From contig NZ_JACSZV010000008.1 of the NCBI RefSeq assembly GCF_014472415.1, positions 1 through 64,000 of the forward strand: 64,000 nucleotides of DNA. The letters run 5' to 3'. The translations under genes were made by a program, and so were the position numbers. Below are positions 1 through 9,619 of this stretch, in pieces. Under the pieces are notes generated by a model that was given only the letters and a program-made list of their open reading frames with translations, searched no databases and was not told the origin of the DNA. Origin of the DNA: Pseudomonas sp. N40(2020) (GTDB taxonomy: Bacteria; Pseudomonadota; Gammaproteobacteria; Pseudomonadales; Pseudomonadaceae). Within the stretch, counting starts at the first letter, position 1. Every line of letters starts with the position of its first letter.

Positions 1-69
1 GGCTGCGATCTTTTGGCTTTGTTTTTTTAGAACAGGATCAAAAGATCGCAGCCTTCGGCAGCTCCTACA
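1..69. repeat. REP-like palindrome, left end cut by the window
   Basis: An imperfect inverted repeat has its left arm starting at base 1 (GGCTGCGATCTTTTG) and its right arm at about 39-53. The right arm continues into TTCGGCAGCTCCTACA, the usual edge of this Pseudomonas REP-like family. The complete form of the same family is at 17265-17355 and a half copy is at 33131-33167. The outer part of the left arm lies outside the window. Confidence 0.75.
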
Positions 70-94
70 TTGGGGACTGGTTTAACTGCAGGGC

Positions 95-126
95 ACAAAA
101 AAGCACCCCGCAGGGTGCTTCTTTTT
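95..126 (-). terminator. Rho-independent terminator of the glycine-zipper gene
   Basis: The hairpin AAGCACCCCGCAGGGTGCTT (101-120) is followed by a T-run when read on the minus strand. It lies just beyond the stop codon at 141. There are T's on both sides, so it could work in both directions. Confidence 0.8.
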
Positions 127-140
127 AAACGCTCGGACGA

Positions 141-689
141 TTACTGAGCAGGCTCATTCTGCGACAGAACCAGCTTGCCTTCCTTGTCGACCGGAATCTG
201 GTTGCCCGGATCACGATCCATCCGCACCTTGCCTTCCTTGCCATCCAGCGAATAACGCACGTCGTAACCGACAACTTTGTCACTGATGTCATTCACCGTG
301 TTACAGCGAGTCTGCGTGGTGGTGTAGGTATCGCGATTCTGCATACCTTCCTGCACCTTGTTACCGGCATAACCGCCACCAACCGCACCGGCCACGGTGG
401 CGATCTTCTTGCCAGTACCGCCGCCGACCTGATTACCCAGCAAACCACCCGCTACCGCGCCAATCGCGGTACCGAGGATCTGGTGTTGATCCTTGACCGG
501 CGCCTGGCGGGTCACGGCTACATCCTTGCACACTTCACGTGGAGTCTTGATCTGTGTTTTGACCGGTTCAACAGCCAGTACTTGCGCATACTCAGGGCCG
601 CTTTTAACCAGGCTGTAGGTGGCAACAGCACCCCCGGCAGTCACACCGACAGCACCCAATACCGCACCAACCAGCAACGACTTGTTCAC
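141..689 (-). CDS. Glycine-zipper 2TM envelope protein
   Basis: This 182-residue protein has a hydrophobic N-terminal segment (about residues 5-27) and a glycine-rich zipper at about residues 72-110 (GTAIGAVAGGLLGNQVGGG, then AGAVGGGYAGNK). That pattern matches the glycine zipper 2TM / 17-kDa surface antigen family (SlyB-like), whose members sit in the cell envelope and help keep the outer membrane intact. No lipobox is evident, so the N-terminus is probably a membrane anchor or an uncleaved signal. The start is GTG at 687-689, with a strong AGGAGG five bases upstream; the nearby ATG is followed at once by TGA and cannot be the start. The gene stands alone with its own terminator. The family is clear but the precise role is not. 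Confidence 0.8.
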   Translation of the reverse strand: MNKSLLVGAVLGAVGVTAGGAVATYSLVKSGPEYAQVLAVEPVKTQIKTPREVCKDVAVTRQAPVKDQHQILGTAIGAVAGGLLGNQVGGGTGKKIATVAGAVGGGYAGNKVQEGMQNRDTYTTTQTRCNTVNDISDKVVGYDVRYSLDGKEGKVRMDRDPGNQIPVDKEGKLVLSQNEPAQ

Positions 690-747
690 ATGAACCTCCT
701 GACCATCACATGCGGGACGCGCCCGCGCTTCTCCCAGCCTTGGAGCA

Positions 748-784
748 TAAAAAAAGGCGCGAGTTCAACTCGCGCCTTTTTCGG
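748..784 (-). terminator. Terminator after secF
   Basis: A perfect stem GGCGCGAGTT/AACTCGCGCC (756-776) has T-runs on both sides and lies 35 bases past the secF stop. It probably ends the queA-tgt-yajC-secDF transcript. Confidence 0.85.
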
Positions 785-810
785 CTGACAGCGGGGGAAA
801 ACGATGGCCG

Positions 811-1725
811 TTATGGACGGTCGTCGACTTCCTTCTCGGTGTTGACCGGAGGAATCAGATCCTCAGTGGTCAGGTTCAGCCAGATCAGCACCACGTTAGC
901 GATGTAGATCGACGAGTAAGTACCCGCCAGAACACCGATAAACAGGGCGATGGAGAAGCCGAACAGGTTGTCGCCACCGAAGAACAGCAGTGCCGCGATC
1001 GCCAGCAAGGTGGAGATCGACGTCGCCATGGTGCGCAGCAGGGTCTGAGTGGTCGAGATGTTGATGTTCTCGATCAGCGTCGCCTTGCGCAGCACGCGGA
1101 AGTTCTCGCGAACCCGGTCGAATACCACGATGGTGTCGTTCAGTGAGTAACCGATGATCGCCAGCACCGCCGCCAGTACCGTCAGATCGAAAGTGATCTG
1201 GAAATACGACAGGATGCCGATGGTCACGATCACGTCGTGGATCAGCGAAACAATGGCGCCGACCGCGAACTTCCACTGAAAGCGGAAAGCCAGGTAGATC
1301 AGGATGCCGCCGAGCGCCAGCAGCATGCCGAGGCCGCCCTGGTCGCGCAGCTCTTCACCGACCTGCGGGCCGACGAACTCGACACGCTTGACCGTTGCCG
1401 GATTGTCGCCGCCGACCTTCAGCAGCGCTTCCGCTACCTGATGGCCCAACTGCGGGTCTTCACCCGGCATCCGCACCAGCAGATCGGTAGTCGCACCGAA
1501 GCTCTGCACGACGGCTTCGTGATACCCCGAAGTCACCAGTTGCTCGCGCACCTTGGTGACATCGGCCGGACGCTCGTAGGTCAGCTCGATGAGCGTACCG
1601 CCGGTGAAGTCCAGCCCCCAGTTCATGCCCTTGGTGAAGACACTGAACATAGCCAGCAGGGTGAGGAATACTGTGACGCCGAACGCGAAGTTGCGAACGC
1701 CCATGAAGTTGATTGTACGTAACAT
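811..1725 (-). CDS. secF: Protein translocase subunit SecF
   Basis: SecF pairs with SecD in the inner membrane. The SecDF complex uses the proton gradient to pull preproteins out of the SecYEG channel on the periplasmic side. The 304-residue product has the expected plan: TM1 at about residues 15-33, the periplasmic P1 head opening with GLDFTGGTLIEL, then five clustered TM segments from about residue 130 to 295 that include the conserved SLNDTIVVFDRVREN stretch. It starts 9 bases after the secD stop, so the two are co-transcribed. The length is normal for the family. Confidence 0.97.
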   Translation of the reverse strand: MLRTINFMGVRNFAFGVTVFLTLLAMFSVFTKGMNWGLDFTGGTLIELTYERPADVTKVREQLVTSGYHEAVVQSFGATTDLLVRMPGEDPQLGHQVAEALLKVGGDNPATVKRVEFVGPQVGEELRDQGGLGMLLALGGILIYLAFRFQWKFAVGAIVSLIHDVIVTIGILSYFQITFDLTVLAAVLAIIGYSLNDTIVVFDRVRENFRVLRKATLIENINISTTQTLLRTMATSISTLLAIAALLFFGGDNLFGFSIALFIGVLAGTYSSIYIANVVLIWLNLTTEDLIPPVNTEKEVDDRP

Positions 1726-1734
1726 GGCAGCCCC

Positions 1735-3603
1735 TTAAATCCACAACTTCTTGAAGTCACGTCCGCCGAAGATCAGGTTGACCATTGCGCGGGTCACCAT
1801 GATGGCCGTGAACATCGAGGTAAAGATCCCGAGGGACATGGTCACTGCGAAGCCTTTGACCGGGCCGGTGCCCATCGCAAAGAGAATCCCGCCAACCAAC
1901 AGAGTTGTCAGGTTGGCGTCGAGAATCGCAGTGAATGCCCGGCCGAAGCCTTCGTTGATTGCGCGCTGCACGGTCATGCCGGCGGCGATCTCTTCGCGGA
2001 TCCGCGAGAAGATCAGTACGTTGGCGTCAACCGCCATACCCATGGTCAACACGATACCGGCGATACCCGGCAGGGTCAGCGTTGCACCCAGCAGCGACAT
2101 CAGCGCCAGCAGCAACACCATGTTCACCGACAGAGCGACAGTGGCGATGATGCCAAAGAAGCGGTAGATGGCGATGATGAACAGCGACACGAACAGCATG
2201 CCCCACAGCGATGCATCGATACCTTTGGTGATGTTGTCAGCACCCAGGCTCGGACCGATTGTGCGCTCTTCAGCGAAGTACATCGGCGCTGCCAGACCAC
2301 CGGCACGCAACAGCAGCGCCAGCTCGGACGATTCGCCCTGACCGTTCAGACCAGTGATGCGGAACTGAGCACCCAGCGGCGACTGGATGGTCGCCAGGCT
2401 GATGATCTTCTTCTCTTCCTTGAACGTCTGCACCGCGACGTCTTTCTCGACGCCATTAACCATTTGCTTGGTGTAAGTGGTGACCGGACGCTGCTCGATG
2501 AAGATCACTGCCATGCTGCGACCGACGTTCGAACGAGTCGCGCGGCTCATCAACTCACCACCGTGACCATCCAGACGGATGTTCACTTCAGGTGTGCCGT
2601 GCTCGCCGAAACCGGCCTTGGCGTCAGTCACCTGGTCACCGGTGATGATCAGGCCACGCTCGATCTGCGCAGGTGGACGGTTGCCCTCACGGAATTCAAA
2701 GCTCTCGGAAGTGGCTTTCGAAGCACCCGGCTCTGCAGCCAGACGGAACTCAAGGTTGGCCGTCTTGCCCAGAATACGCTTGGCTTCGGCAGTGTCCTGC
2801 ACGCCTGGCAGCTCAACCACGATGCGGTTGGCGCCCTGACGCTGAACGATCGGTTCGGCAACACCCAGCTCGTTGACGCGGTTACGTACCGTGGTCAAGT
2901 TCTGCTTGATGGAGTATTCACGGATTTCCGCCAGCTTGGCCGGGGTCATCGCCAGACGCAGCACCGGTTGACCGTTGAGGTCGGCCGGAACAATGTCGAA
3001 ATCGTTGAAGTTCTTGCGGATCAGCGCACGGGCCTGTTCGCGGGAATCTTCATCGCTGAAGCCCAACTGAATGGCACCGCCCAGTTGCGGCAGACTGCGA
3101 TAGCGCAGCTTCTCTTTACGCAGCAGGCTCTTGACGTCGCCTTCGTAGACTTTCAGGCGTGCATCGAGGGCTTTATCCATGTCCACTTCCAGCAGGAAGT
3201 GCACACCACCGGACAAGTCCAGGCCCAGCTTCATCGGGTGCGCGCCCAGATTGCGTAGCCATTGCGGGGTGGTCTGTGCCAGGTTCAGCGCGACGACGTA
3301 GTCATCACCCAATGCCTTGCGCACAACGTCTTTTGCCGGCAGCTGGTCTTCAGCTTTGGCCAGACGGATCAGACCGCCCTTGCCGTTGTCCGCCAGCGTG
3401 GCAGCCTTGACGTTGATCCCGGACTCTTTGAGCGCGGTGCTTACGCGATCCAGATCGGCCTGATTGACCTGCAGTGCCGTGCTGGCGCCACTGATCTGAA
3501 TGGCCGGGTCATCGGGGTATAGATTGGGAGCGGAATAAATCAGACCGATCGCCAGCACCGCCAGGATCAGAATGTATTTCCACAGAGGGTATTTGTTCAG
3601 CAT
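1735..3603 (-). CDS. secD: Protein translocase subunit SecD
   Basis: This 622-residue partner of SecF forms the large periplasmic domain that captures the emerging preprotein. The N-terminal TM (MLNKYPLWKYILILAVL) closely resembles E. coli SecD. The P1 domain carries GLDLSGGVHFLLEVD near residue 125, and six TM segments fill the last 170 residues. A GTG codon precedes the ATG directly; the ATG at 3601-3603 is chosen because homologues begin MLN. The operon order yajC-secD-secF is the standard one. Confidence 0.97.
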   Translation of the reverse strand: MLNKYPLWKYILILAVLAIGLIYSAPNLYPDDPAIQISGASTALQVNQADLDRVSTALKESGINVKAATLADNGKGGLIRLAKAEDQLPAKDVVRKALGDDYVVALNLAQTTPQWLRNLGAHPMKLGLDLSGGVHFLLEVDMDKALDARLKVYEGDVKSLLRKEKLRYRSLPQLGGAIQLGFSDEDSREQARALIRKNFNDFDIVPADLNGQPVLRLAMTPAKLAEIREYSIKQNLTTVRNRVNELGVAEPIVQRQGANRIVVELPGVQDTAEAKRILGKTANLEFRLAAEPGASKATSESFEFREGNRPPAQIERGLIITGDQVTDAKAGFGEHGTPEVNIRLDGHGGELMSRATRSNVGRSMAVIFIEQRPVTTYTKQMVNGVEKDVAVQTFKEEKKIISLATIQSPLGAQFRITGLNGQGESSELALLLRAGGLAAPMYFAEERTIGPSLGADNITKGIDASLWGMLFVSLFIIAIYRFFGIIATVALSVNMVLLLALMSLLGATLTLPGIAGIVLTMGMAVDANVLIFSRIREEIAAGMTVQRAINEGFGRAFTAILDANLTTLLVGGILFAMGTGPVKGFAVTMSLGIFTSMFTAIMVTRAMVNLIFGGRDFKKLWI

Positions 3604-3667
3604 CACGCCGCCCGTTATGAACGCGGGGCGCCTTGCGCGCCCCGTCGATTGAGTAGAAGTTGGAACC

Positions 3668-4006
3668 TTAGATCGCTTTCAGCGTGCCTTTTGGCAGCGT
3701 GGCGGCGATGGCGCCTTTCTGGAACTTCATTTCCACGGTGTCGGAAACTTCCAGAACCACGAAGTCATCGGCCACTTTGGTGATCTTGCCGGCGATGCCG
3801 CCGGTGGTGACCACTTCGTCGCCCTTTTGCAGGCTGCTCAGCAGGTTCTTCTGCTCTTTGGCGCGCTTGGCCTGTGGACGCCAGATCATCAGGTAAAAGA
3901 TGACCAGGAAGCCGACCAGGAAAATCCACTCGAAGCCGCCGCCCATTGGGCCGGCAGCAGCCGGTGCAGCTGCGTCAGCCATGGCATTAGAGATAAAAAA
4001 GCTCAT
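3668..4006 (-). CDS. yajC: Sec translocon accessory protein YajC
   Basis: This small inner-membrane protein (112 residues) associates with SecDF and YidC. It has an Ala/Gly-rich N-terminus, one TM helix at about residues 26-45 (EWIFLVGFLVIFYLMIWRPQ), and the basic cytosolic tail typical of the family with the signature GDEVVTTGGIAGKI. It lies between tgt and secD, the usual gamma-proteobacterial position. Confidence 0.95.
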   Translation of the reverse strand: MSFFISNAMADAAAPAAAGPMGGGFEWIFLVGFLVIFYLMIWRPQAKRAKEQKNLLSSLQKGDEVVTTGGIAGKITKVADDFVVLEVSDTVEMKFQKGAIAATLPKGTLKAI

Positions 4007-4049
4007 TTAGCACTCCAGTTGCAAATGTTGAATCTTGGGGTCAGAAAAC

Positions 4050-6244
<2,195 letters not shown>

Positions 6245-6310
6245 GATGGGGTTCGTCTAGCAGGGCCGGAAAGTCTAGCGGAAATATCGAAAATTGACCA
6301 TGAAACGTGA

Positions 6311-6339
6311 TTGACCAACGGTAATCTCATCTCTATACT
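6311..6339 (+). promoter_or_regulatory. Sigma70 promoter of tRNA-Leu
   Basis: TTGACC (6311-6316), a 17-base spacer and TATACT (6334-6339) make a near-consensus promoter. Its expected start point is about 6346, a few bases before the mature tRNA. Confidence 0.85.
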
Positions 6340-6352
6340 TCGCCGCCATTGA

Positions 6353-6437
6353 GCCCTGATGGCGGAATTGGTAGACGCGGCGGATTCAAAATCCGTTTTC
6401 GAAAGGAGTGGGAGTTCGAGTCTCCCTCGGGGCACCA
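6353..6437 (+). tRNA. tRNA-Leu (anticodon CAA)
   Basis: This 85-base class II tRNA has a 7-bp acceptor stem (GCCCTGA with TCGGGGC, one G-U pair). The anticodon loop TTCAAAA at 6385-6391 gives anticodon CAA, which reads UUG. There is a long variable arm, the T-loop motif GTTCGAGTC and an encoded CCA end at 6435-6437. A promoter lies directly upstream and a terminator directly downstream, so it is transcribed alone. Confidence 0.97.
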
Positions 6438-6445
6438 AAATTAAG

Positions 6446-6475
6446 AAAGGTCTTGCTTAGCAAGGCCTTTTTTTT
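6446..6475 (+). terminator. Terminator of tRNA-Leu
   Basis: AAGGTCTTGC, a TTA loop and GCAAGGCCTT are followed by a T-run, starting 9 bases after the CCA end. Confidence 0.88.
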
Positions 6476-6603
6476 CGTCTGCAATAAAGCCCCCCTTCAC
6501 TCATTTGCCACCAGCTCACCTACGATCAGACTGGCCGTGCGTTGAAACCGGACGAAAGTGTTGATCACTAAAAGCGAAGATTTCTAAAACCCTAATCACA
6601 AGT

Positions 6604-6960
6604 TCAAAGCCTGCTGGCGATTTCTTCCCACATGTAGTCGTAGTTATATTTCAGCCAACGGACCAGCAACTTGTCGAACTGCCTGCGTAACCAGTTACGC
6701 TGCCGCGCCGCGAGCCTTTCCTCGATCTCTGCCCTTAGCCAGTCAGGGTCAAAACCCGTCCAGACAGTGGGTAAAACCGCTGCAATATTCGTAAAGCACA
6801 CTGGCGCGACTTCTGTATAAAAAATCTCGTAAAGCACCGTTGGATCGACGCCTTTGAGCTGACGTGCGACGTAGTCGTAATCAGTTGGAAAATGGTTGAA
6901 AGGCTCGGACAGTGCGGCTCTGACGTTTGTCAGTTGTGGTTCAGTCAGAAAATGTCCCAA
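6604..6960 (-). CDS. Hypothetical protein, TTG start
   Basis: This 118-residue protein is not recognised. It is rich in aromatic residues (three Trp in the C-terminal third), has no signal peptide or TM segment, and ends in a basic, probably helical region (ERLAARQRNWLRRQFDKLL). The start codon is TTG at 6958-6960. It is supported by a perfect AGGAGG ten bases upstream, while no ATG or GTG near it has such a site. It lies 74 bases downstream of the DUF6429 gene on the same strand and may be co-transcribed with it. Confidence 0.6.
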   Translation of the reverse strand: MGHFLTEPQLTNVRAALSEPFNHFPTDYDYVARQLKGVDPTVLYEIFYTEVAPVCFTNIAAVLPTVWTGFDPDWLRAEIEERLAARQRNWLRRQFDKLLVRWLKYNYDYMWEEIASRL

Positions 6961-7034
6961 TGCGAAAATTCCTCCTGCTCCTCATCTAGCGAGTCCGCGA
7001 CCAGTCCTCTCGCTACAGTCGGCGTAGCAGTGAC

Positions 7035-7295
7035 TCAGGTGTCGGAGTTGGAGGCAGGCTCAGCTTGAGCACGCCTTCCAAACAACCGCTCAGCTATCTG
7101 CCGACCTCGCTCCATGCCCTCCGCCGTCAACCAGATCGACTTGTTCCTGTTCACCGGGTTGCTGATGAATCCTTGTTCATGCAATCGATTCATGATTTCG
7201 AAGTCGAACCCTTTCCAGGCATTGCCGTCGTCGGAACTGAGCGCTGCCAACAGGGCAAGCACAGCTTCTTCCATCAGTTTGTCGTCGTATTCCAT
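7035..7295 (-). CDS. DUF6429 family protein
   Basis: This is an 86-residue cytosolic protein. The start MEYDDKLMEEAVLALLAAL, the core AWKGFDFEIMNRLHEQGFI and the tail WLTAEGMERGRQIAERLF match the small DUF6429 family as I remember it. The layout suggests a winged-helix-like fold, but no function is established. ATG at 7293-7295 is chosen because GGAG lies upstream; an upstream in-frame start at 7319 has weaker support. The neighbours are also small and unrecognised. Confidence 0.75.
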   Translation of the reverse strand: MEYDDKLMEEAVLALLAALSSDDGNAWKGFDFEIMNRLHEQGFISNPVNRNKSIWLTAEGMERGRQIAERLFGRRAQAEPASNSDT

Positions 7296-7336
7296 GGTCG
7301 TCGCTCCGCTTGTATCCAAGAGTTAACGTCGAGTTG

Positions 7337-7441
7337 TCAGGGCTCACCATAATACTCGCCGATCTCCGGAGGGAAATGGCGTTCGATCCAGTAAAGGTTA
7401 CTGATCTGTTTCAGCGTGACCAATCTCACCCCGGGCTGCAC
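7337..7441 (-). CDS. Possible small ORF (34 aa)
   Basis: A short frame starts at GTG (7439-7441), with AGAGGG eight bases upstream, and ends 41 bases before the DUF6429 start. The predicted peptide (with TLKQISNLYWIERHFPPEI in its middle) has protein-like composition but is not recognised. It could be a leader or small partner of the DUF6429 gene, or chance. The frame stays open further upstream, into the region overlapping the next plus-strand gene. Confidence 0.3.
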   Translation of the reverse strand: MQPGVRLVTLKQISNLYWIERHFPPEIGEYYGEP

Positions 7442-7523
7442 TTGTTGATCCCTCTCCGTATAATCACGTCCATCTGAAAACAGCCCGCCATCTTTCTCTG
7501 AAGGACATCGCTCAAGGCACACC

Positions 7524-7853
7524 ATGGAAACGTCACTGGAAACAGTCGCCCTCTTCTCCCTCAAACTCGCTTACGAGGAAGAAGGCCTGAGCCCGATTTT
7601 GCGGGACGACATGGTCATGGGTGATTATCAGAAAGACGTGTTCGAGCTGCTGGTGCGCCGTGGGGATGTGCAGACCATTCAATTCAAGATGAATGAGTGC
7701 CTGGGTTTGGCGATGAATGCATTGGGCGGTGTCGAGAAACCGCTGGGGCGCGAGCTGCACAAGCTGTCAGCCGATTTCAGCCAGGCGCAGTCGCTGGAGC
7801 AGCTTGATCAGCCGCTCCTCGCGCTCAAGGGTTACTTGAAAGACATTCTGTGA
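7524..7853 (+). CDS. Hypothetical protein (109 aa)
   Basis: A small acidic protein, not recognised, with no signal or TM segment. It looks largely alpha-helical: an N-terminal helix (LETVALFSLKLAYEEEG), then RDDMVMGDYQKDVFELLVRRGD and a leucine-rich C-terminus. The ATG at 7524 has only a weak AAGG seven bases upstream. Upstream there is a TATAAT (7459-7464) without a good -35. It is transcribed away from the DUF6429 gene and towards the PH-domain gene. Confidence 0.65.
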   Translation: METSLETVALFSLKLAYEEEGLSPILRDDMVMGDYQKDVFELLVRRGDVQTIQFKMNECLGLAMNALGGVEKPLGRELHKLSADFSQAQSLEQLDQPLLALKGYLKDIL

Positions 7854-7872
7854 CTGACCGCCCCGAGCGTTC

Positions 7873-8241
7873 TTACAACAGATGCTTTGAGATGTACTTC
7901 GAAATCTCGACCATCGAAGTCTTCCCGGTGAATTCGAATTTCACCTTCCCCAGCGACGAAAAGTAAATCTCCAGCTCCGAATCCAGATCGAACGTCCCTG
8001 ATGTCTCCACGGAGTACGCGACGATGTTTTTGTACGGCAGCGAAGTGAAATCCTTCTTGCTGCCGGTAATCCCCTGGACGTTGACGGCGATGATGCGTTT
8101 GTTGGTAAACACCACGCCGTCGCGCATGGCCTTGTAGGAGTCGATCACTTCCTCCCCGTCCAGCAACAGGGCGGTGACGCGCTCGGCGTATTCATTGTTC
8201 TGCTTGAGTTTGAAGAAGCCTTTGTTGTTGAAGTCGATCAT
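7873..8241 (-). CDS. Bacterial PH-domain protein
   Basis: The 122-residue protein looks like the bacterial pleckstrin-homology family (PF08000). It has a short N-terminal helix, then beta strands with the characteristic DGVVFTNKRIIAVNVQG and KKDFTSLPYKNIVAYSVET, and a C-terminal helix (VEISKYISKHLL). Members are cytosolic single-domain proteins of unknown role. It converges on the 7524-7853 gene, whose stop is 20 bases away. Confidence 0.8.
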   Translation of the reverse strand: MIDFNNKGFFKLKQNNEYAERVTALLLDGEEVIDSYKAMRDGVVFTNKRIIAVNVQGITGSKKDFTSLPYKNIVAYSVETSGTFDLDSELEIYFSSLGKVKFEFTGKTSMVEISKYISKHLL

Positions 8242-8286
8242 CTGTTTATCCCTTTATTCAAGAAAACATCCAAGTGTTGACGCAAC

Positions 8287-9033
8287 TTAACGTCGGGCTT
8301 TCAGCACCCGAATATCCGTCGGAAACCCATCCGCACCGACAATATTCTTCCATGCCAGATACTGAAACTCGCCTCTTTCATCGATGTAGTCACCCTTCTC
8401 CACCGCTCGGCCACCCATGATCGCCACGCGCTTTACCTCCCCACAACCGCCATCCGAAGGCCTGACCGTATAAATCACATACGGCTTCACATACTGCGTC
8501 GCGCGGAAGTATTGGCCGCAGACTTCGTCGACGGTGATCAGCATGGTTTTCAGGCGTGCTTCGCCTTCGGTGTCTTCGTGCAGTTTCAGGAAGGAAATGT
8601 CACCGACGTCGCTGAAGCCGAGGGAGCGCGCGCGTTGGTATTCGGGGGAGTTCTGGTGGGCGATCCGACCTTCCTGCACGCCACGTTCCATTCTGCCGGC
8701 GAACTCGGCTTTGCCTTGGGCGATCATCGCCTCGGCCTGGGCGGCGACGTTTTCGCATTGGGCGAATTCGGCGGAACCCACGTGATCGGGAGTCAGGTTC
8801 GAGCGGTGCTCATTCATGGTTCGCAGATTGCTTTCCAGAGCAACCATCATCTCGTAGGCACTGGTTCGACCGCTCTGCACGTCGGCCAGTTTTCCCTGCA
8901 CTTGCTGGCAGTTGCCGGCGTAATACTTCCAGCTGTTTTCCGGGTGTTCTTGCCAGGCGGCGAATGCCGGGGTCAGGGAAAAGCCCAGAGTGAGTGCACA
9001 AAACAGGCGCAAGGTTTTAGTGATTGCAGGCAT
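8287..9033 (-). CDS. Secreted protein of unknown function
   Basis: The 248-residue product begins with a signal peptide (KTLRLFCALTLGFSLTPAFA, cleavage before AWQEH). The mature part is an alpha-helical region (about residues 40-140) followed by a mixed C-terminal region with four Cys in all, which could form disulfides. No known domain is recognised. ATG at 9031-9033 is chosen because it puts the signal peptide at the N-terminus; the frame stays open to 9138 but that extension would bury it. It is divergent from the small membrane-protein gene at 9153. Confidence 0.65.
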   Translation of the reverse strand: MPAITKTLRLFCALTLGFSLTPAFAAWQEHPENSWKYYAGNCQQVQGKLADVQSGRTSAYEMMVALESNLRTMNEHRSNLTPDHVGSAEFAQCENVAAQAEAMIAQGKAEFAGRMERGVQEGRIAHQNSPEYQRARSLGFSDVGDISFLKLHEDTEGEARLKTMLITVDEVCGQYFRATQYVKPYVIYTVRPSDGGCGEVKRVAIMGGRAVEKGDYIDERGEFQYLAWKNIVGADGFPTDIRVLKARR

Positions 9034-9076
9034 GTGTAGTCCGTTACGAGGATAAGGGCAGTGGCGTGACGCTACT

Positions 9077-9097
9077 ATTTTGATATCTTGCCGTCCA
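9077..9097. repeat. Upstream direct repeat, copy 1
   Basis: A 21-base sequence with the core TTTTGATATCTTGCCGTCC, 55 bases upstream of the 9153 gene. An exact second copy is at 9534-9554, upstream of the paralogous gene at 9620. Confidence 0.85.
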
Positions 9098-9152
9098 CTT
9101 TCGCTGGAGGCGCACCAACCGCCTCTGCTATCGCGCACTCAGGAATGAATCA

Positions 9153-9518
9153 ATGGATGCTTTGTTGTGCTTGCTGGTAATGGCCGGAACCTGGACGTGG
9201 GTCGTGAAGCAACGGGGTGAGTGGAATTTGTTACTTGCCAACCTTGCCGGTGCCGGAAGTGCCGTGGTGACTGGAATCGTATTCACGCTGATTTACGGTG
9301 GGGTCATTGGCACGACGATGGCGACGTCAAACCTGGATCGCAGCCTGGTGGTAATCATGAACAGCGCCGGGGTGTTGGCGGGTGTATGGATGTGGGTTGC
9401 CCATCGCCGTCAACCGGAGCATCCGGTCGCACGTCAGTTGCTGGGCGCACTGTGTGGTTTCGCCGCCGGATTTACCACGCTGGCGTTCCTTGCAGTGAAT
9501 TATTTCCCCGGTTCTTGA
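9153..9518 (+). CDS. Small inner-membrane protein, paralogue of the 9620 product
   Basis: This 121-residue protein has TM segments at about residues 2-17, 28-52, 65-83 and 93-115. Near the N-terminus it has WVVKQRGEWNLLLANLAGAG, which matches WVVKNRGSWNIFYGNIVGAA in the next gene, so the two share a duplicated N-terminal module. The family is unknown. An exact 21-base sequence precedes both genes, pointing to a local duplication that included the regulatory DNA. Confidence 0.65.
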   Translation: MDALLCLLVMAGTWTWVVKQRGEWNLLLANLAGAGSAVVTGIVFTLIYGGVIGTTMATSNLDRSLVVIMNSAGVLAGVWMWVAHRRQPEHPVARQLLGALCGFAAGFTTLAFLAVNYFPGS

Positions 9519-9533
9519 TAGCGCAGCGCTTCG

Positions 9534-9554
9534 ATTTTGATATCTTGCCGTCCA
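9534..9554. repeat. Upstream direct repeat, copy 2
   Basis: Exact second copy of the 21-base element at 9077-9097. It starts 15 bases after the stop of the first paralogue and ends 65 bases before the second. Confidence 0.85.
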
Positions 9555-9619
9555 TCTTCAGGGCTCATCATCTGCTGCGCACTGTTTTCAGGTTTTTGAA
9601 GGTTTAAGGAAAGGATCGA

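Noticed and set aside
6353..6437. tRNA-Leu as an integration site with flanking direct repeat
   Set aside because: No second copy of the tRNA 3' end and no integrase were found within the window.
7459..7464. TATAAT as promoter of the 7524 gene
   Set aside because: The hexamer is perfect but no acceptable -35 lies at 16-18 bases, so it is not listed as a promoter.
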